From NCBI GenBank assembly GCA_950295325.1, contig OX485804.1, positions 22,258,001 to 22,322,000 on the forward strand: 64,000 bases of DNA, given 5' to 3'. A program made the position numbers and the translations under genes. How positions within the stretch are numbered: the first letter of the stretch is position 1; each line of letters opens with the position of its first letter. The notes beneath the pieces are model-generated. The model did no database searches, had not been told where the DNA came from, and was given only the letters and a program-made list of their open reading frames with translations. This document shows, one piece after another, positions 1-11,486 of this stretch. Source of the stretch: Polytrichum commune. Its lineage: Eukaryota > Streptophyta > Polytrichopsida > Polytrichales > Polytrichaceae.

Positions 1-9
1 GGCGCAGCC

Positions 10-3000
10 ATGAAGAAAAGAGCGCACGGGTACTCGCGCTGGAGATGGAGGTCAGGCGGATACCTGTTACTGGGGGTGGCTTTGGTCATAATTGTGTTGA
101 TGAAACTGCAAGAAGTGGTGCTTCGTGACACTTTGGAGTATCCAGAGCCCACCTTTAGTGAAACCTTGCAAATTACGAACAACAACTCCACCAAACCCAA
201 GCTGGCATTCATGTTTCTAGCGCGCCGAAACATGCCTTTGGACATCCTGTGGGACCATTTCTTTGAGGTACCTACCTAAGTCGGCACACACTTTCAAGTT
301 TTTTATTTCATTATTAATACAACCATGTATTGGAATTGAACTTTAGGGTTGCCAGTCAACATTTGCATATGGGGTGCTATGCATATGGCATTTGGGAGAA
401 AGAACTGGAAACATGTGGCATGGGTGGTTATGAGGGTTTTTGAACAAGCGGTACTGCATTTGTATTATTAGATGTCGCATCTCTGTGTAACCGTGCAGTA
501 AGGTTTTAAAAATTTCTAAGAGCTTGATGCTACTCTGCGTTCTCTCAGGGATCTCGGGAAGCAGAGTTTAGTGTCTACATTCATGCAAGGCCTGGATACT
601 CTTACACCAAGGATAATACCGACTGCCGCGCTTTTGTAAATCGGCAACTGCAAAACCCTATACAGGTAACGACATCTTTGTAGTAGTGGTCGTCTTGCAA
701 ATCACCAAGGATGAATGGCAAGAAATTTTTTTCCATCTATGTTAACATGGTTGCAAATGTTTCTCAGGGGTGGTGTAATTTCTGGTATTTTGAGGTTGCC
801 TCCAATTTTATGTTTGTCGTGTAGTGTAATTCAAATGTGTTGGTTGTGATAGTGTACCTGCTAGGCTAGGATTTTGTAGTCACCATTATTCATTCTTTTA
901 AACTCAGTCCATTTTATGCACTGGCGGATGCAGGTAGTATGGGGCGAGGCAAGCATGATTCAAGCAGAGAGGCTGCTTTTAACTGCAGCCCTGCAAGATC
1001 CATTGAATGAGCGATTCTTTCTTCTCTCTGACAGGTACTTTGACAAAGCATTGTTAGAGAGGTTCATATGCTCTGGCCAAGGAATTTTTAGAACTGCTTT
1101 GTTGTTTGCATATAATCTTGTCAAAGTTACTGACGGAGGATAGGTATTTGTTGCAAATGCAACACTTTAGTCACCATGTAATTAGAATTTTGGTTTATAC
1201 ATTAGACCTATCTGGAAATCATGCTGAAATTGGGCAGGAGTGAATGTGGTTATTTGTTGTGGCCATAATTATTGTCTTTGGTTGTGTGTTTTGCAGCTGT
1301 ATTCCCCTTTACAATTTTAACTACGTTTACAGTTATGTAATGGCGTCTCAGAAGAGTTTTGTTGACAGGTTTGTGATTTGTTTCATTTCTGTGCTTGAAC
1401 TCATACTTACAATTATTATAGTCCGGTGTTTAGAGCTCTCAAAGCAAGCAATCTGGAGATGCTCATTGCACTAACTTGTCTATCTGGTGGGAAGCAGTTT
1501 TGTTGATTATGCAGATGAGCAGTATAACATCCTCATGGGATCTGTTATCCCACAGGAAAAATGGCGCAAAGGATCTCAGGTATTGCAGTAAACATGCAGT
1601 GTGTATTGCATATCAATGAGATCAAATATATCTGAATATGTATGTGCTTGGGATTTTATTAGTTTTGATGATTTGAGGCTCCACTTTCAGACGAGTTGCT
1701 AAGAAATGATGATTTCTGTGGACTGACATAGACTGGGTCTGGGTGTTTTTGAGCAGTGGTTTGTGATAATACGAAAGCATGCAGAGGCTGTAGTAGCAGA
1801 TTCTACTGTGTTCCCAGTTTTTGTTGACTACTGCAAGGTTAGCTCCTCCACTTACCATTCTGTTAGTAAACCTGAGGCAAAAGGGGGTCTTGAGCGCTAC
1901 TAATGGTTATTTTTATCATAATTCAAGTGTGTAGGAGCTGCTGGGATTGAGTAGTGCTGTCAATGGCATGTACAGTGTCCCGCAATAGCAGGAAAGAGTG
2001 TTTAGTCATGTTGTATTGGATTTGTGACGAGAGTTTGATATGCTAGCCTTGGGGTCAAGTGCCACCTGCATGGGGTTGAGAAGGGAACAATGATGTGCCA
2101 TGGACCCCCAGCTGAGCCTTAGTCTTGTTAACTGGACCTGATACATGTCAGCAAGGACCTTATCATTCTGGGTTAGTGTATTAGTGTTTCTTTTGCAAGG
2201 TAGATGGTGACAGGACATGGAGTGGATGGTTGGCTGGCTTGTTGCAGAAGGTGGTCTTACCCGACAATTGGGACGAGAATACTGTGGTGAGGTGGTGTTC
2301 CCGGTGTTGAATAGGATGTCAATGTTCCCCTCACGTTATCTCTGCGCCTTTCCTATTTCCTTTTGTATAAAAACCTGTACGTTCAAGTCTGATTGGGCAA
2401 GTCTTTGACTAAATTCAATTTCCATGTCATCTTCACGAGGTTCCAATCAATAACATGATGACATGTGGTGGTCTTGGCTTAAAAAGAAAATTGTGCCTAA
2501 TCTGACCTGCACGTAAGGTAAAGTAGTTTCCTTTGTACTCCTAGGATGCATGTCCTTGTCATCAGTTTTCTCTTAAAGGGTGTCGATATTTCTCAACAAT
2601 CAGTTGCTTTGATATACCACAGACCAACAAGACCAAGAAACAGCACAATTGTATACCTGACGAGCACTATATTCAAACTCTTTTAGCGGTACACTCCTTT
2701 TGCTTTTGTCTTCATGTTTGGGTTTGTCAGGTTTCTGGGGGTTTTGGATCAACTGGCAAAAGGTTTCAGTTCTAAGGATTTTTTGTGGCAAGTTCTGAAT
2801 TTGGCATCAATCAGGTTTCTACAAGTTATTCATATCTGGTTATGTGTTCTCCATCGTCAATTGGCTTAATGAAATGGATCTGATAGCAATTGGTTGTTTT
2901 TGTGAACACCCACCATGATAAACCTGTATCTCTCTTAACCTTGCTATCTTTATGCAGATTTAGTGTTCTGCAGCCTTCAGAGTTTGGAATCTAGTTTCTA

Positions 3001-3680
3001 GCTTCTATTTGTGCAAGACAGGAATGTGAAGTTACAGTAGGGCATTTGTTTTCCATTCTTCTGAGAGGTGGTATGATATCAGATTGAGGACATGGAGAAT
3101 GAAATAGAACGGAGGACACTCACATATAGTCGCTGGGAAAACTCTGTTAAAGGCAAAGGTCGGCAAGGGTGGCACCCTGTTACTTTCAGCTTTGCTGATG
3201 CTTCCTTGAAGGCCATCACTGATATTCAGGTTTGTGTCCTTTTGCAACCAGTCATTTCTTTTTGCTGCTCAGAAGCTAAAGCATTTGGAATAGAGAAATT
3301 AAATTTAAATCTGCCAGGTTTCAGCTAAAGTAATATTCTGGTAACCGGGTTTGTAGCCACTGCAGGTGGGTGTTGGTTAGCTTTCTAGTTGTGGTGACTA
3401 TATTGGTTAACGGACTACCAAGTTATGAACACAATCTGTATTCTGGGCATCATGATATGTATAACATACTTGGAAGGTTTATATGGTAGAATAATTTGGA
3501 TGTTTGTATATGTTGCTTGTGTAGGATATCACAAATGTTCGCTACGAAACTGAGTCGAGGACAGAGTGGTGCAGTTCTTCTGGCCAGGCTAGGCGCTGCT
3601 TCTTGTTTGCTAGAAAATTCACAAAAGCTGCAGCATTTCGACTGTATGATCAAGTAGCTAGCTATGAATATCGATCTTGA
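10..3680 (+). CDS. GT14 family (DUF266/BC10-like, core-2/I-branching) glycosyltransferase
   Basis: Ten exons join into a 372-residue protein: 10-267, 549-665, 934-1034, 1297-1368, 1498-1579, 1757-1837, 2248-2286, 2623-2688, 3083-3229, 3525-3680. All introns are GT/AG and phases match. The protein is type II: a basic N-terminus (MKKRAHGYSRWRWR), then one membrane anchor at about residues 17-31, then a lumenal catalytic domain. Family landmarks in order are KLAFMFLARRNMPLDILW, VVWGEASMIQAERLLLTAAL, FFLLSDSCIPLYNF, VIPQEKWRKGSQW, RKHAEAVVAD, HNCIPDEHYIQTLLA, RRTLTYSRW, GWHPVTF, YETESRTEWCSS and CFLFARKF. From family knowledge, plant members are Golgi enzymes of unproven substrate that affect wall polysaccharides or arabinogalactan proteins (rice BC10). 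The HNCIPDEHY variant points to the Arabidopsis At1g10880/At1g62305-like subgroup (from memory). The start at 10 is the first in-frame ATG and gives the full anchor; the promoter lies outside the window. Exon 7 (39 bp) is the least certain. Confidence 0.9.
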
Positions 3681-4335
3681 ATGCAGCATCCAGTTCAAAG
3701 CTTTGAGATGATTGCAGCAAAGCTCTGTTGCAGTTTGAGCTCTGAGATGAATCATAGAGCCAATCATGACTGGGAAAAGCCCAGCATATTCATGTTCCTG
3801 CATTCAAACACTTCAAGCATATTTTGCACCATCAAACAACGGGCAAGGGAGCACAAACCTGAATGATGGGTGGTGCAATCTCAATTTTTTCGTCCACAGA
3901 GCCTTGCTCTTGTGCAGAGTCACGAGGCCTTAATGAGCCGGGTATGAAGATTTACCCCATGTTTTAGGTGACAGCATTTTTACACTTGTCTTGAACCTCA
4001 GTGCTGTCTGTAGTGTACTATACAAAAAATGAAAGCATGCTGCAAAGTTGCAAGATCTTGATCTGGTTCCCAGTGAAGTCCAGTGTTTCTTGTACTGAGC
4101 TGTAACACATTGTATTGCTGTGACTATTCACTACCTGAACAATATCTCTTCATTATAGGGCTTGAAAAGGGTTTGGCTGCAGACTGGGGGAAAAGGGTTT
4201 GGTTCTGAATTTATTGCTTCTACTTTCTCTGCACTCGCTAAATGTAGTCTGCAATACTGTGGACTTTTTATACAGTTAAGTATATGTGCCTGCTGCCTAC
4301 ATGCAAGCACCTATGGACATAAGCTGTCGTGATTA
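3681..4335. other. 3' flank of the GT14 gene
   Basis: This is the expected 3' UTR and downstream flank of the GT14 gene. No further coding exon, tRNA or clear repeat was seen. The polyadenylation site could not be fixed by eye. Confidence 0.4.
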
Positions 4336-4635
4336 AGGGTTCAAGACCAAAGAAACTCCGAAACCGAGTGATCCTATTGGCAGAGAGCAAATTTTTTGAC
4401 CCAAGGAGTTTACACTAGGGTTTCGGGTCCAAGGTTTAGGATTTAGGAAGTGGTGCTAATGTAGCATCACTCTTCTGCCAAATCTCAGACGTCCCGCACT
4501 CAAGAAAATATTCCTCCTATTTTGAGAAACCAATCTTCAAGCTTGGGTCCAATCTTGAGTCCAAAAGCATTGTCCATTCAACTGGTGTTTTGGACCCCAG
4601 GTTTCTTAAACCCGGACCCTAATGTAAACCCATGC
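4336..4635 (+). mobile_element. Harbinger/Tourist-like MITE, copy 1
   Basis: This roughly 300-bp non-coding unit aligns along its length with two others in the window, at 24306-24608 (same strand) and 23935-24249 (opposite strand). Shared landmarks are CCAAGACCAAA-type sequence near one end, a CTTCTGCCAAATCT-type middle and GTTTTGGACCCC near the other end. It is flanked by TTA (4333-4335) and TAA (4636-4638), and its right terminus (reverse complement GCATGGGTTTA) resembles the better preserved GAGTGGGTT terminus of copy 2. A TTA/TAA target suggests the PIF/Harbinger group. It lies between the 3' ends of the GT14 and kinase genes. Confidence 0.6.
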
Positions 4636-5091
4636 TAAGAAGCTTTCATTGCACATGAAATTATGGGTGGTGCATCCTTGATACGAAGGACCCTCACAGT
4701 ATTTACACCACATTGCATTGTCCCAATGGTTAAGAACAGTAATCTGAAACTTAGAGCGGGCTTAACTGGAAACTTATTCCCAATGGGGAGGATGCACTTT
4801 TTTAATCAAAACATTTGTATGCATTTAGTGGAAACCATGTCGTTGCATGGTCAGAGAACAGCTAGCTGAAGAAGACACATTCTATGTTATATGGGCGCCC
4901 CCATGGAATGAAGGAAAACTCACATATCCCAGTTATCACTAGTACCCATTCTCCCTGGTCTTGGCAATATCAGATTCCAGTGTACAATCATGGGTATAAA
5001 GTGCTTAGTACTTGAACCATCCTACATCTCTAGTTCAGTGGAGGGTTGTTCTAGCATTACTGCAATCCAAGCAAATTACTTTTGGACATGC

Positions 5092-8000
5092 TCAAAGATC
5101 CTTGAAAATGAGTTGGTCTTCAGCTGTCAAGACAAACTCGTGTTTCATAGGGCCAAGCTTTGAGTAATCGTCAAAGCAGCTTGTGTCATCCTTACCCTGC
5201 ATCGCAGACATAAGAGAAGAAGAAAATCTCATCAATGTACAGATTACTTACTGGAAGTGCTTGGTTTGAGGCCAAAAACATTGATGCCACCTAGGTATTT
5301 GACAATGAGAAATTACCGAAACTTTTGGCCGTATGGGTGGAATGTCCTTTTTTCGAATGACTGAATCCCAGTCTGTGCTTTGGAACCATGCATGTGTCTT
5401 GAGGTCCTTCACACCTCCTTTCAAACACCCGAGCCTACCCCACCCCAATCGGTTGCACAGGTTTTAAAGTTTTAGACTGGAGATGTAGATGAAACTTAGG
5501 TGTTTTGTTGAGTGGCGTGTCATTAATTGTGGGTCTAAATGCCACTTTACACTATGGCCGAGGGCCGTGACCATTAAATTATGAGGGCCCTTGAATCTCA
5601 TCTGCGGGCTGCACTCTGCAAAATTGAAGTTGAATGTGGCGTGCTCACATGCCTTTTAGTGTTAAGACATAAGAGATGATCTCTCAACTCATTTCTATTA
5701 TATTAACATCCTATTCACGTGGGCCTTTCCACGATATAACTTACAGTAGACTAGAAGTTGTGGTATTCCAAAGGTGTTAGGGTCTTTAGATTATGTGTCA
5801 TACTCACCTCTTTGAAGTGGGCTTGACACAAAATCTGGTATATCATGAAACAAAATTCATGGTCTACTGGTGGAAACACTAATTTATGCTTCTCTACTCA
5901 TTTCATTTCATGCCATGTAGGTCTTCGTGTAGGTTTTTCATCCATTCAAAACTTCGTTGGACCTGTAGACCCTCAAATGCTAGTGTAAAGTGAAGCCTTG
6001 GGATACAGTAAGTGCCTTTTATAAAATAAATTGTGAGCCAAGGTGAGCTTCAGAGGAATTAGTGTATAGAAGCCCACCGTTTTGTCAGGTCAGCTACTAG
6101 AAGTCTCCGCAGAAGATCCTTGGCACTGCAACGTTCCCGAATAGTTTGTGTCAATAACCGACAACAACCATAGTGAATTATATTGCTCTTAAAAAACATT
6201 GAAAATTATTAAGATTCTACACAATTATAAGTTTTGTCAAGTTTTAATCTACCTTCGTGAGAAATGGCCAGGAAATTGTACTTTCCCACTCAAAATCTTT
6301 TGATACGTGCCAACGGCATCTGCCATGGTGATCCAACATCATTATTACTCTTAAGTTTATTTGGCGATATGGAAATCCATTAATTTATTATCCAATTTGT
6401 GTTGACGCCACATGATATGATAGCTGCGACTTTTATTATATTAGCCTTGCAGCAGTTAGAGAGTTATGATGATGTTGTAAGTTTAAATTACGTCCCAAAG
6501 GAGTCTCACCATCATCATAGAAAGGAGGATAACCAGCTAACATTTCATAGATTAATACTCCAAATGTCCACCTAGCATAACATCAATCAAACCACGTTGC
6601 ATGATTCATTTGTTCATTGGTTGTTGAATGTGATTCGCATGCATCTACTTATTAGTGTTCTTCCACACTTACCAAGTATTTTATATTACTTCAAACGAGT
6701 ATTAGAACGATTTGGCACATATGGTGCTTTTTCCAAACTCTAATATTATGAGCCCTTTGTGTTTTTGATGCAATGTACATTTCATCATGTCTATTAGCAC
6801 TTTTCTTATAAAGAAACAGAGTATATAGCATGACATCATGAAACCGTTAACCACAAAATGGGTTACCAACACTAAAATAAAATACTATTTTGTTGAGTTC
6901 TCGTAATGAAGTAAATCAAATTTACTATATGGTTGTTAGACCAAATAACCAAACCCATATTTGACTCATATCTACCTTTCAAATAGTGTTGTGCTTGAAT
7001 AATGCATGCTAGGTGTGGCCTACAATGAGCCACCCAACTATAGTGGGGGTTACCCAATCAATCATTCAAATGATGTGAGAACCTAGGAGATTTGGAATTT
7101 TTTGGAGGCAAGCACAAGATAACTTCCTTGACTCAATTACGGGAATTAAGAACATCCACCTTGAATGGAGGGTTGTTTTCCAATTGGCTATAGAGACTCT
7201 CATCGTGCATTGCACTAAAATATCTAATTAGTATGGATCATAATTTATCCAAAATTGTATGTGGGGTCAGAAGTGCACACAATAGGGTCACATAACTTAC
7301 GATATATTTTGAGAGCTTGGAATCCCTCCGGATGATCCCAAATTGGTGGATACAGGTTTGGCGAATCAACTCTAAGACTAGTTGAGGTTGATGCAAAATT
7401 TATGTATTTCTAATGACATTTACCAGTCAACAGGCTTGCCGTGACCCTTGTTCAGGATGATTTCAGGTGCAAGATAATCTGGTGTACCTGCATATGACCT
7501 CCATGCGAAATATTAGTAAATTAACCTCCATAGTGCCTGTGGTAAATTGACAATGCGAATATAGTAAATGAAAATAGGGGTAAACAAAACTTGGTTGAAA
7601 TTTTGTAACAACTTACCACACAAAGTGTAGGTTCTGCGATCAATTTGTTTAGCAAACCCAAAATCAGTAATCTTGATGTTTCCCTTCTCATCAAGCAGCA
7701 AGTTCTCAGGCTAGCACAAGAACGAGCACACATGCACACACACACACACACACACACACATTTTGTTTTTGTTTCATTGCTCAATTTCTGATGATCCGAT
7801 GAGAGGACAATTCTTATACTCGAAGCAATCTACTAAAGACTGGAAAATTGGAGAGGGCTTATTGTCACAATGTTTTACTTTTTCATTCTACCATACAAAC
7901 AGTGGCAATTATACGTTTGTGCATTATTTGAGCATCAATTGTTTTGGATATGAATTAGTCACCTTCAAGTCTCTATATATGATGTCCATGTTATGTAAAT

Positions 8001-10225
8001 ACTCAAATGCAAGTAATACTTGAGCTGCATAAAATCTCTGCCACCATCAGAGAATGCACACGTCAGGTTTTCCTATGTAAGATGAAATATTGCATCTGAA
8101 ACACAAACCTGAATCTCATATCTTTTATTATTAGGATTATCTTTTCTTCTGCAAACAGATGATTTTACTTTATTTAACCCACCATTGATGATTCAATCAG
8201 ACTCATGTATGGAGGACCCCAATAAATCAGGGTACCTGTAGAGCCATTTGCAGAGGAATTGATAAACCCAAATATTCCCAGTACGTGGCACACTGAACAC
8301 TTGGGTTAACCCTTGAAGGACCAAGGGGCTCAATGTACGACCTATGTACACAATTTCTACGAGCCCTACCCTGCCTTCAAACATATGTTTTGGTATTTAT
8401 GTGTTTGAAGCTTCACTTAGAATATTATCATTTGTGAGGGAAAAAAATAAAAATACACTCATTTGTGACATTGATGATCAAATGATGAAGTTCGTGTGTG
8501 CATCTAGGGGCACCTGGGTTGTGTACTTAAACACAAATCTTTAATAACATCAAGATACTCAACTGATGTAGAAAGTGCACTTGAAAATAGGTACGGTTGC
8601 TTTTGACACAATAAACTAAAATGCAAGTATGTAGCTCAAATAAACATTCACAGGCATGGAGAAGGCCTATCGGATGCTTAGGGGCTAATAATTTACAATG
8701 TTCTTTATTGTTATTTTTCCATGAAGTTGGTTGTGTAATGTAGGTGGCTTACAGTTGTTTGTTCATCAAAACGACCTGTGCTGCGAAGGTAGGTGAAAAA
8801 CTCCCCCCTACACCACAATGCACCCGATCATTATCAAAAACAAATAAAACAGTGGTACACTACCTTAGTAGCACTTGTTGGGTTTTGAAGATGAGTGACA
8901 CAAGGCAACTTCAATTCAGACGTACTGATTGATCAGAATTTAGAAATATTTTGTGATATTGTAGGTTAATTACGTACCCGCACACATACTCTATGATGAG
9001 ATGCACGCACTGATCATCCTGGCAGTATCCAAGCAAATTGACAACAAACGGGTGTGATATCCTCGCTAAGATAGACTTCTCTTGCTTCACGTGCAATACC
9101 TGTTGTGATGCTCTCCAAGGGATCAGCTTAAAGCATTCTTAAGCATGTGGAAGAAGATTCTCTTTCTATTCTAGCTTCAAGCTTGAAATTTCCAAGAATG
9201 AAGTTGTCAAGTGGTAAGCTCCCATTAGTCGACATGCCCTAAAGCCTTCAACCATCTACCTAGATTTTCAAGAGGAGAGGTGTGCCCCAACTGGAATCAT
9301 TCTTAGGTTATCTGGGTACCCTACCCACATACGCTCCTCGAGAAAATCCTAACTTAACTTATCATCCTCCAGAAATGATCATAAATTGCCCTGGATTTCG
9401 GAGGCTTTCGATTGACTGCCTATTATGGAGACATTTAGGTATTACACACACATCGATGCATACTACGAGTTGGGAAACCTAAGAAATAGATGTTAATTGA
9501 CAAGCCCTAAAGCCTTCTCCCACCTACCGAGATTCTTTGAAGAGGTGTGCCCAAATTGGAGTCATTCTTAGGTCATTCCAATACCCTAAGAATGATTCCA
9601 TTTGCACCCAGAAACTAAATGGGATAATCCAAAAAATGTGAAGGAAACTTAATATCCTTCAACCTATAATAAGTGCATTGGATTTCAGAGGCCCTTTTTT
9701 TTATTGACTGATTGGTACGAATAAATACAGGTCTCACGCACACAAACGCATGATTCGAGTTGGAAAGCTAAGAAAAAAATAGTTACCCACCACCACTGCC
9801 ACGTGGAAGGAAGAGGAATAACAGATAAAGCAGGACACAAAGTTGGGTGTCCTTTACCTGTTTGGTTTTTACGATGGAGGCCTTGGACAAAGATTTAGTG
9901 GCGCAAACTTGTCCTGTAGGAATGTAATGTGCAATATGCACGCGGCCAAAACTTCCCGTCCCCAATATGGGGCCCAACTTGAAATCCGAAAACTTGCAAC
10001 CTTCCAACCAGACCTACAAAAGCAATTAAGCCCTCCACGGAGTTAAGTAAATCGCAATCAATCACCGCTGCCGTGCCATGAGGACGATTTAACAATGATG
10101 CAAAAAATTGGTTTGTGCAGCATGCTGGAAATGTTTGAAGGAGTGGTAACCTTCTTTTGGGATGGCTCGGGGTCTCCGGAGCCGGAGGAGACGGATTTGG
10201 ACTTGGAGAAAAGCCTCCCAAACAT
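5092..10225 (-). CDS. cAMP-dependent protein kinase (PKA) catalytic-subunit-like AGC kinase
   Basis: Twelve exons on the minus strand give 346 residues: 10225-10151, 10013-9858, 9099-8978, 8807-8753, 8037-7963, 7710-7617, 7487-7424, 6571-6510, 6319-6253, 6125-6078, 5434-5317, 5196-5092. From the glycine loop to FDDY it keeps a constant offset of 7 from mammalian PKA-C numbering without gaps. Matches are GTGSFGRV (43-50), K65 (Lys72), E84 (Glu91), GGE with E120 (Glu127), YRDLKPEN (157-164), DFG (177-179), activation-loop T190 (Thr197) in [15 protein letters not shown]223 (Glu230), and the C-tail signature DTSCFDDY (316-323). The acidic residues that read Arg at P-3/P-2 in PKA substrates are therefore all present. 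The C-terminus is LIFKDL, an FxxL in place of FxxF. There is no Gly2 for myristoylation. Exon 1 ([11 protein letters not shown]...) is least certain because no homology supports it. By homology it phosphorylates Ser/Thr under a cAMP-binding regulatory subunit. Confidence 0.9.
5539..5998. mobile_element. TIR element of the CACTTTACACTA family, in a kinase intron
   Basis: Its ends are inverted repeats of about 26 bp: CCACTTTACACTATGGCCGA on the left, and on the right the reverse complement of CCCTCAAATGCTAGTGTAAA. The element sits entirely inside the kinase intron between exons 10 and 11. Ends of the same family recur at 22.4-23.9 kb. It has no coding capacity; the superfamily was not assigned because no clean target duplication was found. 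Confidence 0.5.
7735..7760. repeat. (CA)n microsatellite
   Basis: An uninterrupted CA dinucleotide run lies in the intron between kinase exons 5 and 6, just upstream (in gene sense) of the exon 6 acceptor. Confidence 0.95.
9230..9790. repeat. Two-unit tandem duplication inside kinase intron 2
   Basis: Two diverged units of about 275 bp begin with CCCTAAAGCCTTC (9237 and 9505). They share GAGGTGTGCCC, TCATTCTTAGGT, TTGGATTTC/CTGGATTTC, GATTGACTG/TATTGACTG and a CGAGTTGG ending. They account for much of the intron between exons 2 and 3. No coding signal was seen in either unit. Confidence 0.65.
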
Positions 10226-10992
10226 GGTGTTGAGATTTTAATTTGTAAACCAGCCACACTCAAGTGAACGCACATGATGAAAGCATGACTTGCCGGCCCC
10301 TCTCTCACATTCATGGACGTGGCTCACGTGTGAGGAGATGCAAAGATAGGGTTGATGTGAAACATGGTTGACATAATAACTTCAGCCATCACCAAAAAGG
10401 CATCCTCGGTCTCTACGACGAGATGAGTTGATTTGTGAAGGACCTTCGTGCCCAGAGTTGGCTACATCATCTAATTATCCCATCACCGGCAATCGGATGT
10501 TCGTTTGAAGATCGGAACCACTCACCACCCAGAAAGAATTACACGCACCCGACTTTCACACACGCGCAAATCAAAACGTGACTTCCAAGGCTAACGCGAT
10601 GCCAACTACATCCACGCTCGTAGTTCAACATAGGCCGCATGCAAAGCGCACAAAGAGCAAGGTCTACCATATTTTAGTTATGGGCATAGAGCATTTTCAG
10701 TGACACGATTGATCACTCGGGGTTCAACAATGCCCTCAATCCGAGCGTGGATATAGGTGTGCGAATTACAACATGTGACGAATGTGACGAAAGCGGAACC
10801 CTACTGCTCACCTAGAGCTTTCCGATGGTACCAAGGCCGCATTCATCGGCCTCGTGGTGTGAAAAGGGTGAGGATGCTGTCAAACATGCGAAGCACAGAT
10901 CAATTACAGATTTTGGATTTACACTTTCAATACGTATGTTGAGAATAAACGTAGATTTTAAGAATGGTTATCTTGATACATAGCGCTACTGA
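10226..10992. promoter_or_regulatory. Upstream region of the kinase gene
   Basis: This is the presumed promoter and 5' leader, placed only by position. No firm TATA box or other element was assigned by eye, and no coding exon was recognised. Confidence 0.3.
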
Positions 10993-11486
10993 TCTACACT
11001 GATATGTGCAATTAGGTTGACTTCTCATGTAGGTTGCCTCTTTGCCCATGCAAATTACCTTGGGTCAAAGTGAGTTTAAAAAAAAAAAACTTATAACTTT
11101 GTTTATGAATTGGTGGAAAGAGAGAGAGAGGAAATTATCATTTGTACCTCTCCCTCATCCAACACAAAAGCCCTCAAATAGTATGCAATCTGGAGGTTAC
11201 TCTTTTTAGTTAATTTAACTCTGGAATTAGCTCTAGATACCTCAAATTAACCTAGTCAAAGTCAATTGAGATGAATCAGCCACAAACCTACAAGGGGTCA
11301 AGTTTTTAAGTTGGATGGATGAGAGGTACGCTCGTATGCGATCATTCCCTCTCTCCTCAATTTGTATAGCAAGCACATTTTAAAATAAACTCATGTATTT
11401 TTGTTGTTGTGGTAATAAAGATTCAAAAGAGTGTGGAATGTCGATATATTTGTGTGGAGCAACCTAATTGCACATATTGATGTAGA
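10993..11486. mobile_element. TIR element (about 0.5 kb), unclassified
   Basis: Terminal inverted repeats of about 26 bp are present: CTGATATGTGCAATTAGGTT at 11000-11019 pairs with CAACCTAATTGCACATATTG near 11460-11479. The left half, including CATGCAAATTACCTTGGGTC, recurs in opposite orientation at 40080-40180, so this is a repeated family. It is non-coding and no clear target duplication was found. Confidence 0.5.

Noticed and set aside
6492-6509. Six-residue insertion in the kinase before YQKI
   Set aside because: First read using the donor at 6491; the upstream donor GTGAGA at 6509 restores exact PKA register and is better.
9895-10314. 139-codon minus-strand frame over the kinase 5' region
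   Set aside because: It is in a different frame from the kinase domain and runs through the exon 1/exon 2 intron; a Pro-rich shadow frame.
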